From: Acidimicrobiia bacterium
GTDB taxonomy: Bacteria > Actinomycetota > Acidimicrobiia > Acidimicrobiales > Bin134
Direction of reading: 5' to 3'
NCBI GenBank assembly: GCA_009842675.1
Contig: VYEX01000002.1
Location: 88,018-152,017, forward strand
DNA length: 64,000 bases
Shown piece after piece: positions 45,775-54,403 of this stretch. The notes under the pieces were generated by a model that saw only the letters and a program-made list of their open reading frames with translations, was not told where the DNA came from and did not search any database. How positions within the stretch are numbered: position 1 is the stretch's first letter; every line of letters begins with the position of its first letter. A program made the position numbers and the translations under genes.

Positions 45775-46851
45775 TCAATCCCAACCGAAGAGCCGCTTGG
45801 GGTTGGACTCGAATATCGCCTGCTTGTGGTCATCGGTCAGATCTGGGCGTTCAGTAACCCCGGTCACGCTGGTGGGGAAGGCGCTGTCCCAGTGGGGGTA
45901 GTCAGATGCCCACACGATGATGTCGCAGCCGATCTGCTCTATGACCTGCGGCAAACCGTGCTCGCCCTCGGTGGACACGAACAGCCGCCCTTCGGCCAGG
46001 TATTCGCCGGGCGGCTTGGTGATGGCGTCGAATTCGTGGGCCCGGTATTCGTAGTGCTCGTCAAGGCGTTCCATGGTGTGGGGAACCCAGCCCACTCCGC
46101 CTTCCAATAGCGCCACTCGGAGCCGCTTGAACCGCTCGAACACCCCGCCGCAGATCAAGGTGGTGGCGGCGAACATCAGGTTGAACGGGAACTCGATCAC
46201 ATGGAGCTGGGCGTAGGCGTCGGTGAACCGGCTGTTGGCAAACCGGCAACCGCCGGCGTGGAATCCCAGGGGCACGTCCAGCTGCTCGGCGAGGTCATAG
46301 AGCGGGTCGTTGTCAGGGTGATCGGGGTTGCGGTCGCCCACCGCGCAGGGCACGGTCAGCGACACGAACCCCAACTCGGTCACGCACCGCTCGGCCTCGG
46401 CCACCGCCTCGTCTATCCACTTCAGCGGCAACGCCGGGGTGCCCCGCAGCCGCTTGGGATCGGTCGAGCACCAGTCGGCCAGCCAGTTGTTGTAGGCCCG
46501 ACAGCAGGCCACGGTCAGGTCCCGATCCGACCCTGCATACAAGCCCAGCGACATGGCGCCGTACAGCACGGCGATGTCGATGCCCTCGGTGTCCATGTCG
46601 GCCAGTCGCAGCCCGGAGTCCACCCCGCCTTCCCGGTGGGTGGTGGCCTCCCGGATGCCCTCGGGGGCCCAAGCGCCAATACCGGTGCCCGGGGGGCCCG
46701 CCCTGCCCTCGATCACATAGCGGGTGGTGCCCCGGTCGTCGGTGATCAGCCGGGGACGGCGCTCATGGAACCGGGCCGGGAGGTACTGCTCCCACAGCTC
46801 GTCGGGTTCGAACACATGGCCGTCCACGTCGATCACCAGATGCTCCGGCAT
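45775..46851 (-). CDS. Amidohydrolase (Amidohydro_2 family), first gene of the UGSC operon
   Basis: A 358-aa TIM-barrel metal hydrolase. VIDVDGHVFEPDELW is the DxH variant of the N-terminal site. RLADMDTEGIDIAVLY, VALLEGGVGWVPHTMERLD and VWASDYPHWDSAFP are the landmarks shared with the paralogues at 26926 and 56588; the last holds the catalytic Asp. TAGCTT lies 6 nt before the ATG, so the operon probably starts here as a leaderless mRNA. Two genes including the UGSC selenoprotein follow at 3-4 nt spacing. Confidence 0.86.
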   Translation of the reverse strand: MPEHLVIDVDGHVFEPDELWEQYLPARFHERRPRLITDDRGTTRYVIEGRAGPPGTGIGAWAPEGIREATTHREGGVDSGLRLADMDTEGIDIAVLYGAMSLGLYAGSDRDLTVACCRAYNNWLADWCSTDPKRLRGTPALPLKWIDEAVAEAERCVTELGFVSLTVPCAVGDRNPDHPDNDPLYDLAEQLDVPLGFHAGGCRFANSRFTDAYAQLHVIEFPFNLMFAATTLICGGVFERFKRLRVALLEGGVGWVPHTMERLDEHYEYRAHEFDAITKPPGEYLAEGRLFVSTEGEHGLPQVIEQIGCDIIVWASDYPHWDSAFPTSVTGVTERPDLTDDHKQAIFESNPKRLFGWD

Positions 46852-46905
46852 GCCATGAAGCTAACCCGTCAGCCAGGCAGTGGCCCGTGCCGGGCAGCCA
46901 GTGCG

Positions 46906-46911
46906 TAATGT
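46906..46911 (+). promoter_or_regulatory. Leaderless-type -10 box of an LLM oxidoreductase gene
   Basis: TAATGT lies 7 nt before the ATG at 46919 and supports that start over upstream in-frame codons. Confidence 0.45.
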
Positions 46912-46918
46912 TCAGCTC

Positions 46919-47821
46919 ATGGTCAGCCTTGGAGTCCTTCCCCACATGCACGAGTCGGTGATCACCGATCCCCGCTGGGTCACCCAGTTCGCCCAGGCGA
47001 TGGACGAAGAGGGAGTGGAGTCGATCTGGACGGTGGAGCACGTGGTGGTGGCCAACAACTACGAGCCCCGCTATTCCTACTCGGAGTCGGGACGCATGCC
47101 CGGCGCTCCGGGCGTGGTGATGCCCGATCCGCTGGAGATGCTGGCCTTCATGGCATCGGTGACCGAGCGAGTGCGGTTGGGCACCGGGGTGGTGGTGCTT
47201 CCGCTGCACCCGCCAGCGGTGATGGCCAAGCGGGTGGCCACCCTCGATGCCCTCAGCGGCGGGCGGGTGATCCTCGGGGTGGGCAGTGGCTGGCAGGTTG
47301 AGGAGTACGCCGCCTGCGGGGTGCCCTATGAGGGCCGGGGGGATCGGCTGGATGAGTGCATCGGCGCTCTGCGGGAGCTGTGGGCCCCCGGCTACCGCAC
47401 CTACGAGAGCAACGCGGCCAGCTTCTATGAATGCGAGAGCTTGCCCAACCCAGCCCAGCCTGGCGGGCCGCCCATCGTGATCGGCGGCAGCACCGGTCGG
47501 GCGGCACGACGGGCCGGTCGGCTGGGCGATGGGTTCTACCCCTATGTGATCTCGCCCGAGGACTACGCCGACCGGGTGGCTCTTATCCGGTCCACTGCTG
47601 TCGAGCACGGCCGAGATCCCGACGCCATAGAGATGACGGTGTGGCCGGGCAGCTACCAGCGGGGCGGCTCGTTCGATTTGGGACTCATCGAGAAGTACGC
47701 CGAGACGGGCCTTGATCGGCTCATCGTCTCGGCCGCCGAGTCGGGCAGCGCCGACATCGACGACATCCGCCGATTCGTCGGGCGCTACCACACCGAAGTC
47801 TTGGACAAGATCGGAGGCTAG
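46919..47821 (+). CDS. LLM-class (luciferase-like) F420-dependent oxidoreductase
   Basis: A 300-aa luciferase-fold protein of the probable F420-dependent group. MVSLGVLPHMHES is the first strand, RVRLGTGVVVLPLHPPAVMA the third, and GRVILGVGSGWQVEEYAACG the phosphate-binding region; IVIGGSTGRAARRAGRLGDG follows. The ATG at 46919 gives the normal family N-terminus. It is 2 nt from the metallo-hydrolase gene downstream and divergent from the UGSC operon, so the two units may share regulation. Confidence 0.88.
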   Translation: MVSLGVLPHMHESVITDPRWVTQFAQAMDEEGVESIWTVEHVVVANNYEPRYSYSESGRMPGAPGVVMPDPLEMLAFMASVTERVRLGTGVVVLPLHPPAVMAKRVATLDALSGGRVILGVGSGWQVEEYAACGVPYEGRGDRLDECIGALRELWAPGYRTYESNAASFYECESLPNPAQPGGPPIVIGGSTGRAARRAGRLGDGFYPYVISPEDYADRVALIRSTAVEHGRDPDAIEMTVWPGSYQRGGSFDLGLIEKYAETGLDRLIVSAAESGSADIDDIRRFVGRYHTEVLDKIGG

Positions 47822-47823
47822 CC

Positions 47824-48687
47824 ATGGCACTGACCACCCAAATCGGCAACGTAAAGGTCATGCTGGTGCGGGAGATCCTGCAACCGGTTCCGGCCGAGGG
47901 GATGTATGTGGAGCCTGACATGGCGGTGTTCGAGGCCAACGCCGACTGGCTGGTGCCCCACTTCTTGGATGACTCCGGCGATCTGGCCCTATCCATCCAC
48001 GCCCTAGTGCTGGAGTCACAGGGCCAGACCATCATGGTGGACACCTGCATCGGCAACCGGCCCATCGAGATGATTCCCGAGATGGGCAACCTGGGCAACG
48101 GGTTCCTCGACGAGCTGGCCGCCGCGGGCTACGAGCCTGAAGACATCGACATCGTGCTGTGTACCCACCTGCACTTCGACCACGTGGGTTGGAACACGAT
48201 CCTGGTGGACGGGGAGTGGGTGCCCACCTTCCCCAACGCCCGCTACCTGTTCGGCCGCACCGAGTACGAATACTGGGACTCCGGGGCAGAGGGAGCAGCC
48301 ATCACCTTCGGCGATGCCGTTCGCCCGGTGCTTGAGGCTGGCCTGGCCGACCTGGTGGAAAGCGACCACGCCATCACCGATGAAATTCACCTGGAGCCCT
48401 CGCCCGGCCACACCCCCGGCCACGTCAGCGTGAAGATCTCCTCGGCGGGCCAAGAGGCGGTGATCACCGGCGATCTGGTCCATCACCCGGTGCAGTTCAC
48501 CGCCCCCGAATGGGTGATGACCGCCGACGACGACCCGCCCCGTGCGTCGGCCACCCGACTGGAGTTCCGCGACCGTTACGCCGACTCCGGCATCCTCATC
48601 TTCGGCACCCACTTCGCCGGTCCCAGCTGCGGCCACCTATCCCACACTGACGGCCGCTGGATCTTCACCGCAAAGGCGCACCACTAG
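47824..48687 (+). CDS. Metallo-beta-lactamase fold hydrolase
   Basis: A 287-aa MBL-fold protein. The HxHxDH metal motif is THLHFDHVG with His115, His117, Asp119 and His120. Further ligands lie in SPGHTPGHVSV, the Asp of VITGDLVHHP and the late His of FGTHFAGP. The profile resembles lactonases and related alkyl-ester hydrolases rather than true beta-lactamases. It is coupled to the LLM oxidoreductase (2-nt gap), so it may hydrolyse that enzyme's product. Confidence 0.88.
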   Translation: MALTTQIGNVKVMLVREILQPVPAEGMYVEPDMAVFEANADWLVPHFLDDSGDLALSIHALVLESQGQTIMVDTCIGNRPIEMIPEMGNLGNGFLDELAAAGYEPEDIDIVLCTHLHFDHVGWNTILVDGEWVPTFPNARYLFGRTEYEYWDSGAEGAAITFGDAVRPVLEAGLADLVESDHAITDEIHLEPSPGHTPGHVSVKISSAGQEAVITGDLVHHPVQFTAPEWVMTADDDPPRASATRLEFRDRYADSGILIFGTHFAGPSCGHLSHTDGRWIFTAKAHH

Positions 48688-48699
48688 CCCGAAAGCAGA

Positions 48700-49557
48700 T
48701 CAGCCTCCGGCCACTGAGGCGCGGGCCATCACTCGGCGGGCGGGGTAGTAGTCGTTGGCGCCGTAGTGCTGGACGGCCTGGTTGTCCCAGATGACCACAG
48801 TGCCAGGAGCCCAGCGGACTCGGCAGTGGTACTCGGGGATCTCAGCCTGTCGGCAGAGGAATTCAAGGAGCTTGTCGCTGTCGTCGACTGGTGACTCGTC
48901 TCCGTCGATCAGTTCGGTTGTAAAGCCGGAGTTGACGAACAGGGTTAGCCGGCCGGTGCGGGGATGGGGTCGGGCCACCGGGTGGATGGCGGGGGGAACT
49001 TCGGCTCGCAGATCGTCGAGTTGATCGCCGTACTTGTCGGCGTAGGCCCCGATGCTCCAGTCATGGCGGGCCGAGAAAGAGGCGAGTCGGTCCTGCAGTT
49101 CGGGGTCAAGGTTGTCCCAGGCGGCGGCCATATCGGCGAATAGGGTGTCGCCTCCTACTGGGGGGACCTCGATGGCCCGCAGGATGGTGCAAACCGGCGG
49201 GTGCTCCCGAAATGTACCGTCGGTATGCCACATGTTCTCGAGGCCGACCACGGTGTCGTTGCGCTCAAAGGTGATCGCATCGGTTAGGGCGGCAGTACCG
49301 GGATTGGGAATCAGCTGATCATCGGTGAGCGGTCCCCAGCGGAGAGCCAATGCGCCTTGAGCGGCCACGTCGATGGGCTGGTCCCGCACGATCAGCACCT
49401 TCCACTCCAGCAGTGCCCGGTCGAGCTCGGCGAACAGCTCGTCGTCCACATTCTCCAGGGAGAGGCCGCTCAGCTCCGCGCCGATGGTCGGGGTCACCGG
49501 TGAAACCTCGAATCGCTCAAATGTGTATGGCACCCAACCTCTGGGCAGTCGGCTCAT
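48700..49557 (-). CDS. TauD/TfdA-family Fe(II)/2-oxoglutarate dioxygenase
   Basis: A 285-aa dioxygenase. The iron triad is HxD in MWHTDGTFREHPP with the distal His in NQAVQHYGANDYYP, and RRVMARASV carries the 2-oxoglutarate-binding Arg. FEVSPVTPTIGAELSGLSLE is the typical N-terminus. Family members oxidise sulfonates, chlorophenoxy acids or similar small acids. The start at 49557 (MSRLPRGW) fits the family length. Confidence 0.9.
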   Translation of the reverse strand: MSRLPRGWVPYTFERFEVSPVTPTIGAELSGLSLENVDDELFAELDRALLEWKVLIVRDQPIDVAAQGALALRWGPLTDDQLIPNPGTAALTDAITFERNDTVVGLENMWHTDGTFREHPPVCTILRAIEVPPVGGDTLFADMAAAWDNLDPELQDRLASFSARHDWSIGAYADKYGDQLDDLRAEVPPAIHPVARPHPRTGRLTLFVNSGFTTELIDGDESPVDDSDKLLEFLCRQAEIPEYHCRVRWAPGTVVIWDNQAVQHYGANDYYPARRVMARASVAGG

Positions 49558-49615
49558 GATTCGAGGTCCGACTGGGTGATGACGAACATTTCCCATGGTG
49601 CCGACAGGCCTTCCG

Positions 49616-49960
49616 TCAGTCGGCGGTGTCGCGCTCGGCAAATACGTCGATGGCAATCTCGAATGCCTTCATTGCGGAAGGGAAGCCGGCGTAGATGGCG
49701 GCTTGGATCATGACCTCGCAGATTTCCTCCCGGCTCAGTCCGAACGAGTCCAGCCCCATGATGATGTGCTCGCGGATGGCGAATTCGTTGCCTAGTGCGG
49801 TCATCATGGCGATGGTGGCCAGACTCCGCTCCCTGCGGCTCAGCACGGACCGACCCCACACCGCCGAAGGGCCGACCCTCAACATCTCCATAACGTCGTC
49901 GCGAACTTCCTTGGGAATCGGCAGGCGGCTGAGCACATCGGGTTGACTAGGTTCGGTCAT
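49616..49960 (-). CDS. Carboxymuconolactone decarboxylase family protein (PcaC-like)
   Basis: A 114-aa all-helical protein. SRRERSLATIAMMTALGNEF and EFAIREHIIMGL, followed by GLSREEICEVMIQAAIYAG, match 4-carboxymuconolactone decarboxylases. The AhpD-type CxxC redox pair is absent, so a decarboxylase or related lyase role is more likely than peroxidase support. TACGGT lies 6 nt before the ATG. Downstream on the same strand is the TauD-type dioxygenase. Confidence 0.85.
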   Translation of the reverse strand: MTEPSQPDVLSRLPIPKEVRDDVMEMLRVGPSAVWGRSVLSRRERSLATIAMMTALGNEFAIREHIIMGLDSFGLSREEICEVMIQAAIYAGFPSAMKAFEIAIDVFAERDTAD

Positions 49961-50065
49961 GGCCCGACCGTACTCCACGCCTGTTTGCGGTAGCCCATCT
50001 CATAATGTGTCGCCGATGGTCAGCGGATTGGAGCGGTTTCAGGCCGCGGCGGAGGAGTTGGGTAA

Positions 50066-50902
50066 CTAGGCGTCAACCGGGGGAGATGAGGTAGTCCCGT
50101 TGCGCTGGTCGAGGGCGCCGGCGACGGCGGCGCCGGCGGTGACGCCGCAGGCCGCGGCCCACAGCCAGCTCAGGGCGGCCAGGGTTCCGGCAGTGGCCAC
50201 GGTGATGGCGGTGCCGCCCACGGTCCAGTTCACCGCCACTGCGGCAACCGCTGAGATGATGGAGAACCAGACAGCCGATACCAAACCGCCGATCAGGTGA
50301 TGGCGCCAAGGCTGATGAGGGCAGGACATCTTCTGCACCAGGGAGAACACGGCCACCGCTGAAACAAAGCCGACCACCGGGGCCAGTCGGGGTTCGACCC
50401 ACACCGCAATGGCGGTGGGTCCGGCGATGAGGGGAAGAGCTCCGACCAGGAGCCAAAATCCGGTGAAACGCTCCATCCACCAAGAACGGCGGGGGGCGCC
50501 CCGCACTCGCCGGACAGCCCGACAGGCCGCGGCGGCGGCCCTCATGGTGCCCCACACCGCTACTACCGCGGCTATGGACGTAGCTGCCGGGGGAGCGGAG
50601 ACAACATCGGCGAACTCCTCGCCGATGGTGCTGTCCACATCGCTGAGCGCGGTCTGGCCGGCGTCGGCCAGCCATTCGTTAAACCGGTCGGCAATCCGAT
50701 CAGAAACCGCCCGAACCGTCGAGGCGATGGCGGCGGCGGCCACCGCGGCCGGAAACAGCGACACCGCCGACCAGAAGGCGATCTCTGCTGCCCCGGTACC
50801 GCCCTCTCCCTCCCGCCAACACGACGCTGATTGCCTGGTGAGGGCAACGATTTTGGCAAACCAACTGTCCGAATTTGCGGGCGGAGTCTGGTAAGCGCCC
50901 AT
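50066..50902 (-). CDS. YihY/BrkB-family membrane protein
   Basis: A 278-aa integral membrane protein with about six hydrophobic helices. The N-terminal GGTGAAEIAFWSAVSLFPAA is the YihY/UPF0761 entry motif, and later helices include FTGFWLLVGALPLIAG and WRHHLIGGLVSAVWFSI. This family (formerly annotated as RNase BN, now known as membrane proteins of unclear role) is widespread. The start at 50902 gives the usual cytoplasmic tail. The fused electron-transfer flavoprotein gene ends 14 nt upstream. Confidence 0.8.
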   Translation of the reverse strand: MGAYQTPPANSDSWFAKIVALTRQSASCWREGEGGTGAAEIAFWSAVSLFPAAVAAAAIASTVRAVSDRIADRFNEWLADAGQTALSDVDSTIGEEFADVVSAPPAATSIAAVVAVWGTMRAAAAACRAVRRVRGAPRRSWWMERFTGFWLLVGALPLIAGPTAIAVWVEPRLAPVVGFVSAVAVFSLVQKMSCPHQPWRHHLIGGLVSAVWFSIISAVAAVAVNWTVGGTAITVATAGTLAALSWLWAAACGVTAGAAVAGALDQRNGTTSSPPVDA

Positions 50903-50916
50903 CGGAAAATCGATGG

Positions 50917-52818
50917 CTAGCCCGCCTGGGCCTCGGCCAGACGGGGGATCAGGGCGTCGAACACCTCGGCCCAGTCGCCCACAAAGCCGATGTCCACGAT
51001 CTCCCACAAGGGAGCTTCGGGGTCGGGGTTGATCCCCACAACCGTTCCGGCGTTGCGGACTCCCACGGTGTGGTTGAACTTTCCGCTCATGCCGATCGCG
51101 AAATAAAGCTGCGGGCTAATGCTGTGGCCGGTGATGCCCACCTGGCGGGCTCGCGGCATCCACCCGTAGTCGGTGACCTTGCGGGTGGCGCACAGGGCGG
51201 CGCCGATGGCTGCCTGGTGCTTCTCCAGCTTGGGATAGTCGGTCGGGTCCACTCCCTGGCCCACGCCGATCACCACCGAGGCGTTGGCCAGCTCGTCGCT
51301 GTCGTCGTCCCGATAGCGCCGGATGACTTCGAGGCGGCTGCGGCCCGGAGAGTCCAGCGAAGATTGCAGAGTGGGCGGCCGGTCGGGATTGGGCCGGGGG
51401 AGGGGCAGCACCCCCGGTCGCACCGTGGCCATCTGGATCGCTGACGAGCAGAGGATCTCAGCCACCAGCCATCCCCCGAAGGCCGGCTTCATGGCTATCA
51501 GCTTCCCGTGGTCGTCCACCTTCAGCCCCACGGCATCGCCGGTGAGGCCAGCGCCCAGCGCCGCGGCCATCCGGGAGGCCACCTCACGGCCCCAAGCGGT
51601 GCCCGGTGCTAGCACGGCCCACGGCTGGGTCTCGGCGGCCCAGGCTGACATGGCCGATGCCAGGTCTTCCTCGACCAGCGGGGTGGCGCCATCGCCGCCG
51701 CCGATATCGATCTGCTCATCGGCCCCCCACGGGCCCAGGTCATCGTCGGGATCGTCCAGGCCGGGACCGAGGGCGGCCACCTTCCCGCCGATCTCCGCGG
51801 CCAACTCGGCAGCCGCTCCCAGAAGCTCCCGGGTCACCCGCTCTCGGCCGGGTTCCACCAGCACGACGATGGTGGACGCTCCCGACCCGCCTCCAGAGTG
51901 CCCGGCAACTACGTCCGGCTCGGGCATCGAGCCGGTGGCCAGCGCCCCCTTCTCGGCCAATATCGCCACGGCCTGTTCGACCTGCTCGTCGAGCGTGCCG
52001 GCCATAATTTGGCGGCGACGCTCAACGTCGATCATCTGAACCGGACCGACCGAGGTAGGGCTGGCCTCCTGGCCCCACGGACCAGGACCCAGATCGGCGG
52101 CGGACACTGTCTCGATCAACGAGCCGTCTGCGGTGGCCCAGGCCTCGGGGTCCTTGATCTTGCACGGGTCGCACAAGCGCTCGGCACACGACACCACCGC
52201 GGGAAGCCCCACCGCCACATCCACCCACTCGTCGTCGTGTTCCAGCCGCAGCTCGAGGCGGTCGCCGTGGAGGGAGAAATGGCGCACTCCGGTGGCAAAC
52301 GGCAGTCCCAAGAGCTCGGCCAGTTGCGGCGGCACTTGGCCGGTATCGGAGTCCACGGAGTTGCGCCCCATCATCACCAGGTCGAACGGCCCCAGTCTCT
52401 CCAGGGCGGCGGCCAGGGCCTTGGCGGTGGCCCAAGTGTCCGACCCTGCGAATTCTGGGTCGCTGATGTGAACTCCGGCGTCCACCCCAAAGAGCAGGGC
52501 CTCCCGGCACACATTCTCAGCCGACGGAGGCCCCAGGGTGAACACCGTTACCGTGCCCCCGCTGGCCCGAGCCACCTCGGTGCCTTTGGCCACAGCCCGG
52601 CGGCAGTAGTCGTTCATGTGCATGTCGATGCCGTCTCGCACCATGCGGCCGTCGGGTCCCAACACCATGTCCTCGAACACCGGGATCTGCTTGACCAAAA
52701 CGGCCACTCGCAACGGGCGATCCGGCGCGATCACGTCGGCAGGGGGGTCGAACATCTGCTCCGAGGCTACCCAGCCGGATGGTTCTTCTTCGGGTTGGGC
52801 AACGTGCGCTGAGGCCAT
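50917..52818 (-). CDS. Fused electron-transfer flavoprotein, beta-alpha in one chain
   Basis: A 633-aa protein joining both ETF subunits. Residues about 36-270 are EtfB-like (LRVAVLVKQIPVFEDM, VMMGRNSVDSDTGQVPPQLA). From about 305 an EtfA-like part follows, ending in the FAD-binding domain (RQVGITGHSISPQLYFAIG, KFNHTVGVRNAGTVVGIN, then FVGDW). ETFs pass electrons from acyl-CoA dehydrogenases to the quinone pool. Separate EtfA and EtfB are the rule, so the fusion is notable. No dehydrogenase or ETF-quinone oxidoreductase lies adjacent. Confidence 0.9.
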   Translation of the reverse strand: MASAHVAQPEEEPSGWVASEQMFDPPADVIAPDRPLRVAVLVKQIPVFEDMVLGPDGRMVRDGIDMHMNDYCRRAVAKGTEVARASGGTVTVFTLGPPSAENVCREALLFGVDAGVHISDPEFAGSDTWATAKALAAALERLGPFDLVMMGRNSVDSDTGQVPPQLAELLGLPFATGVRHFSLHGDRLELRLEHDDEWVDVAVGLPAVVSCAERLCDPCKIKDPEAWATADGSLIETVSAADLGPGPWGQEASPTSVGPVQMIDVERRRQIMAGTLDEQVEQAVAILAEKGALATGSMPEPDVVAGHSGGGSGASTIVVLVEPGRERVTRELLGAAAELAAEIGGKVAALGPGLDDPDDDLGPWGADEQIDIGGGDGATPLVEEDLASAMSAWAAETQPWAVLAPGTAWGREVASRMAAALGAGLTGDAVGLKVDDHGKLIAMKPAFGGWLVAEILCSSAIQMATVRPGVLPLPRPNPDRPPTLQSSLDSPGRSRLEVIRRYRDDDSDELANASVVIGVGQGVDPTDYPKLEKHQAAIGAALCATRKVTDYGWMPRARQVGITGHSISPQLYFAIGMSGKFNHTVGVRNAGTVVGINPDPEAPLWEIVDIGFVGDWAEVFDALIPRLAEAQAG

Positions 52819-52828
52819 AGTGGGCCGC

Positions 52829-52834
52829 TACGGT
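52829..52834 (+). promoter_or_regulatory. Leaderless-type -10 box of the cupin gene
   Basis: TACGGT lies 6 nt before the ATG at 52841. Confidence 0.45.
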
Positions 52835-52840
52835 TGCCGG

Positions 52841-53794
52841 ATGGCATTCACGAAACGGCGAATCGTAACCGGGCACGACGACACTGGGGCACCGGTGATC
52901 ATCTCCGACGGACCGGCGGAACCGAGTTTTCTGGGAAGGACCACGGCCAGCCTGTGGTATGTCGGCCAGCCTCCCGTAACTGTGGACGACGGCGGCGACG
53001 AACCAGCCGACCGCAAGGATTTCGTTCCCCCGCCCGGAGGGATCTCGTGGCGGATCTTCACCCTGAAGCCCTCGGGCGGCAAGGCGATCGGCCCCACTGA
53101 CGACCCCCGATTCGACCAGGATCGGGTGGGTTTCCACGCTACTCCCACCATCGACTTCATCGAGGTCATCTCGGGCCGCATTCGCCTGGAGCTGAACGAC
53201 CACACCGTCGAGCTCGACGCCGGATCCTGCGTCATCCAGCGGGGCACATGGCACCGGTGGATCGTGCTGGGCGACGAGCCCTGCACCTTCAGCGCCACCA
53301 TGCTAGGAGTGGGCGACGGCGATGACCTGGGGTTCGCCGGTGCGTCAACCGGCGCTTTGGGGCCTCGTCGGGTGGTGACCGACGGCGACGGGGTGTGCGC
53401 CGACGGCCCACCGGCCACTGCATCGCAGTCCGATGGAGGGGTGGTGACCGCCGAGCTGTGGCACACCTTTGCCCCGGTGGCCAGCGAGCTTCAGGGCGGC
53501 GACGCCCCCGTGTCGGATATGCAGCTCAACCCGCCGGGCGGGGGAGTGACCTGGAAGCAGGTGACGATTCCGGCGTCGATGGCCGACCAGGCCGCGTTGA
53601 TGCACCGAACCCCCACCATCGACTTTGTGCGAATTGCCCAGGGCACGGTGGACCTGGAGCTGCCCGGCCAGCCGCCGACGCACCTTGTCGCTGGCGACTG
53701 TGTGATCCAGCGAGGCACCGAGCACGCCTGGCGCAATACCGGCGACGGCCCGTTCACCCTCTCGGCGGTGATGATCGGGGTTGGGGATGGCTGA
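52841..53794 (+). CDS. Tandem cupin protein
   Basis: A 317-aa protein with two cupin-like halves. The first has TPTIDFIEVISGRIRLELND and GSCVIQRGTWHRWIV at about residues 100-145; the second has TPTIDFVRIAQGTVDLELPG and GDCVIQRGTEHAWRN near the C-terminus. The repeat indicates internal duplication. One His per half (the WHRW and EHAW positions) and a Glu or Asp are candidate metal ligands. Bicupins of this kind are often dioxygenases or epimerases; the substrate is unknown. The stop overlaps the next gene start. Confidence 0.75.
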   Translation: MAFTKRRIVTGHDDTGAPVIISDGPAEPSFLGRTTASLWYVGQPPVTVDDGGDEPADRKDFVPPPGGISWRIFTLKPSGGKAIGPTDDPRFDQDRVGFHATPTIDFIEVISGRIRLELNDHTVELDAGSCVIQRGTWHRWIVLGDEPCTFSATMLGVGDGDDLGFAGASTGALGPRRVVTDGDGVCADGPPATASQSDGGVVTAELWHTFAPVASELQGGDAPVSDMQLNPPGGGVTWKQVTIPASMADQAALMHRTPTIDFVRIAQGTVDLELPGQPPTHLVAGDCVIQRGTEHAWRNTGDGPFTLSAVMIGVGDG

Positions 53795-54326
53795 CGTCGA
53801 TTCGAGGCTCCAGGCGCTGCTCGACAAGGACGAGATCACCGACACCATCCACCGGGTGGCCCGGGGCACCGATCGGCTCGACAAGGAGCTGATCGTCTCC
53901 GGCTATCACCCCGACGGCTTCGACGATCACAACAACTTCCGGGGCAGCCCGGTTGAGTTCGCCGACTGGGTACTGGAGGTGCTGGCCCACTTCGACTACA
54001 CCCAGCACCTGCTGGGCCAGTCCCGCATCGAACTCGAGGGTGATGTGGCGTTTGTGGAGACCTACTGCAATGCCCACCACGTGGTGCATCCCACCCAGGA
54101 AGGGCCGGGGTCCGACATGCGCATGGGTCTGCGCTACGTGGATCGGTTCGAGCGCCGCGACGGCGGTCCCTGGTTGATCGCTACCCGGATATGCGCCTTT
54201 GAATGGCGCTACACCCTCACGCTGGATTACTCGTTCCCCTACGACGACGATTTCACCATCGGGTACCGGGACCGATCTGACATCACCTACACGCGCCAAG
54301 GTCTGATGGGAGAGCCGCGGGGGTGA
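53787..54326 (+). CDS. NTF2-like (SnoaL-type) protein
   Basis: A 179-aa alpha+beta barrel protein. LLDKDEITDTIHRVARGTDR is the N-terminal helix pair of the SnoaL-like family, with HPDGFDDHNNFRGSPVEFAD and GPWLIATRICAFEWRYT following. Family members dehydrate or isomerise ring compounds (scytalone dehydratase, SnoaL, naphthalene-type). The ATG at 53787 overlaps the cupin stop, so the two are co-translated and may act in one ring-modifying step. Confidence 0.82.
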   Translation: MADVDSRLQALLDKDEITDTIHRVARGTDRLDKELIVSGYHPDGFDDHNNFRGSPVEFADWVLEVLAHFDYTQHLLGQSRIELEGDVAFVETYCNAHHVVHPTQEGPGSDMRMGLRYVDRFERRDGGPWLIATRICAFEWRYTLTLDYSFPYDDDFTIGYRDRSDITYTRQGLMGEPRG

Positions 54327-54403
54327 GCCCAGCCAATTTTGGTTTAGCGGTGCCACGGCATAGAGGGGAACCACCAAGGTGAGCGCCAATTTGGGACCTT
54401 CCA

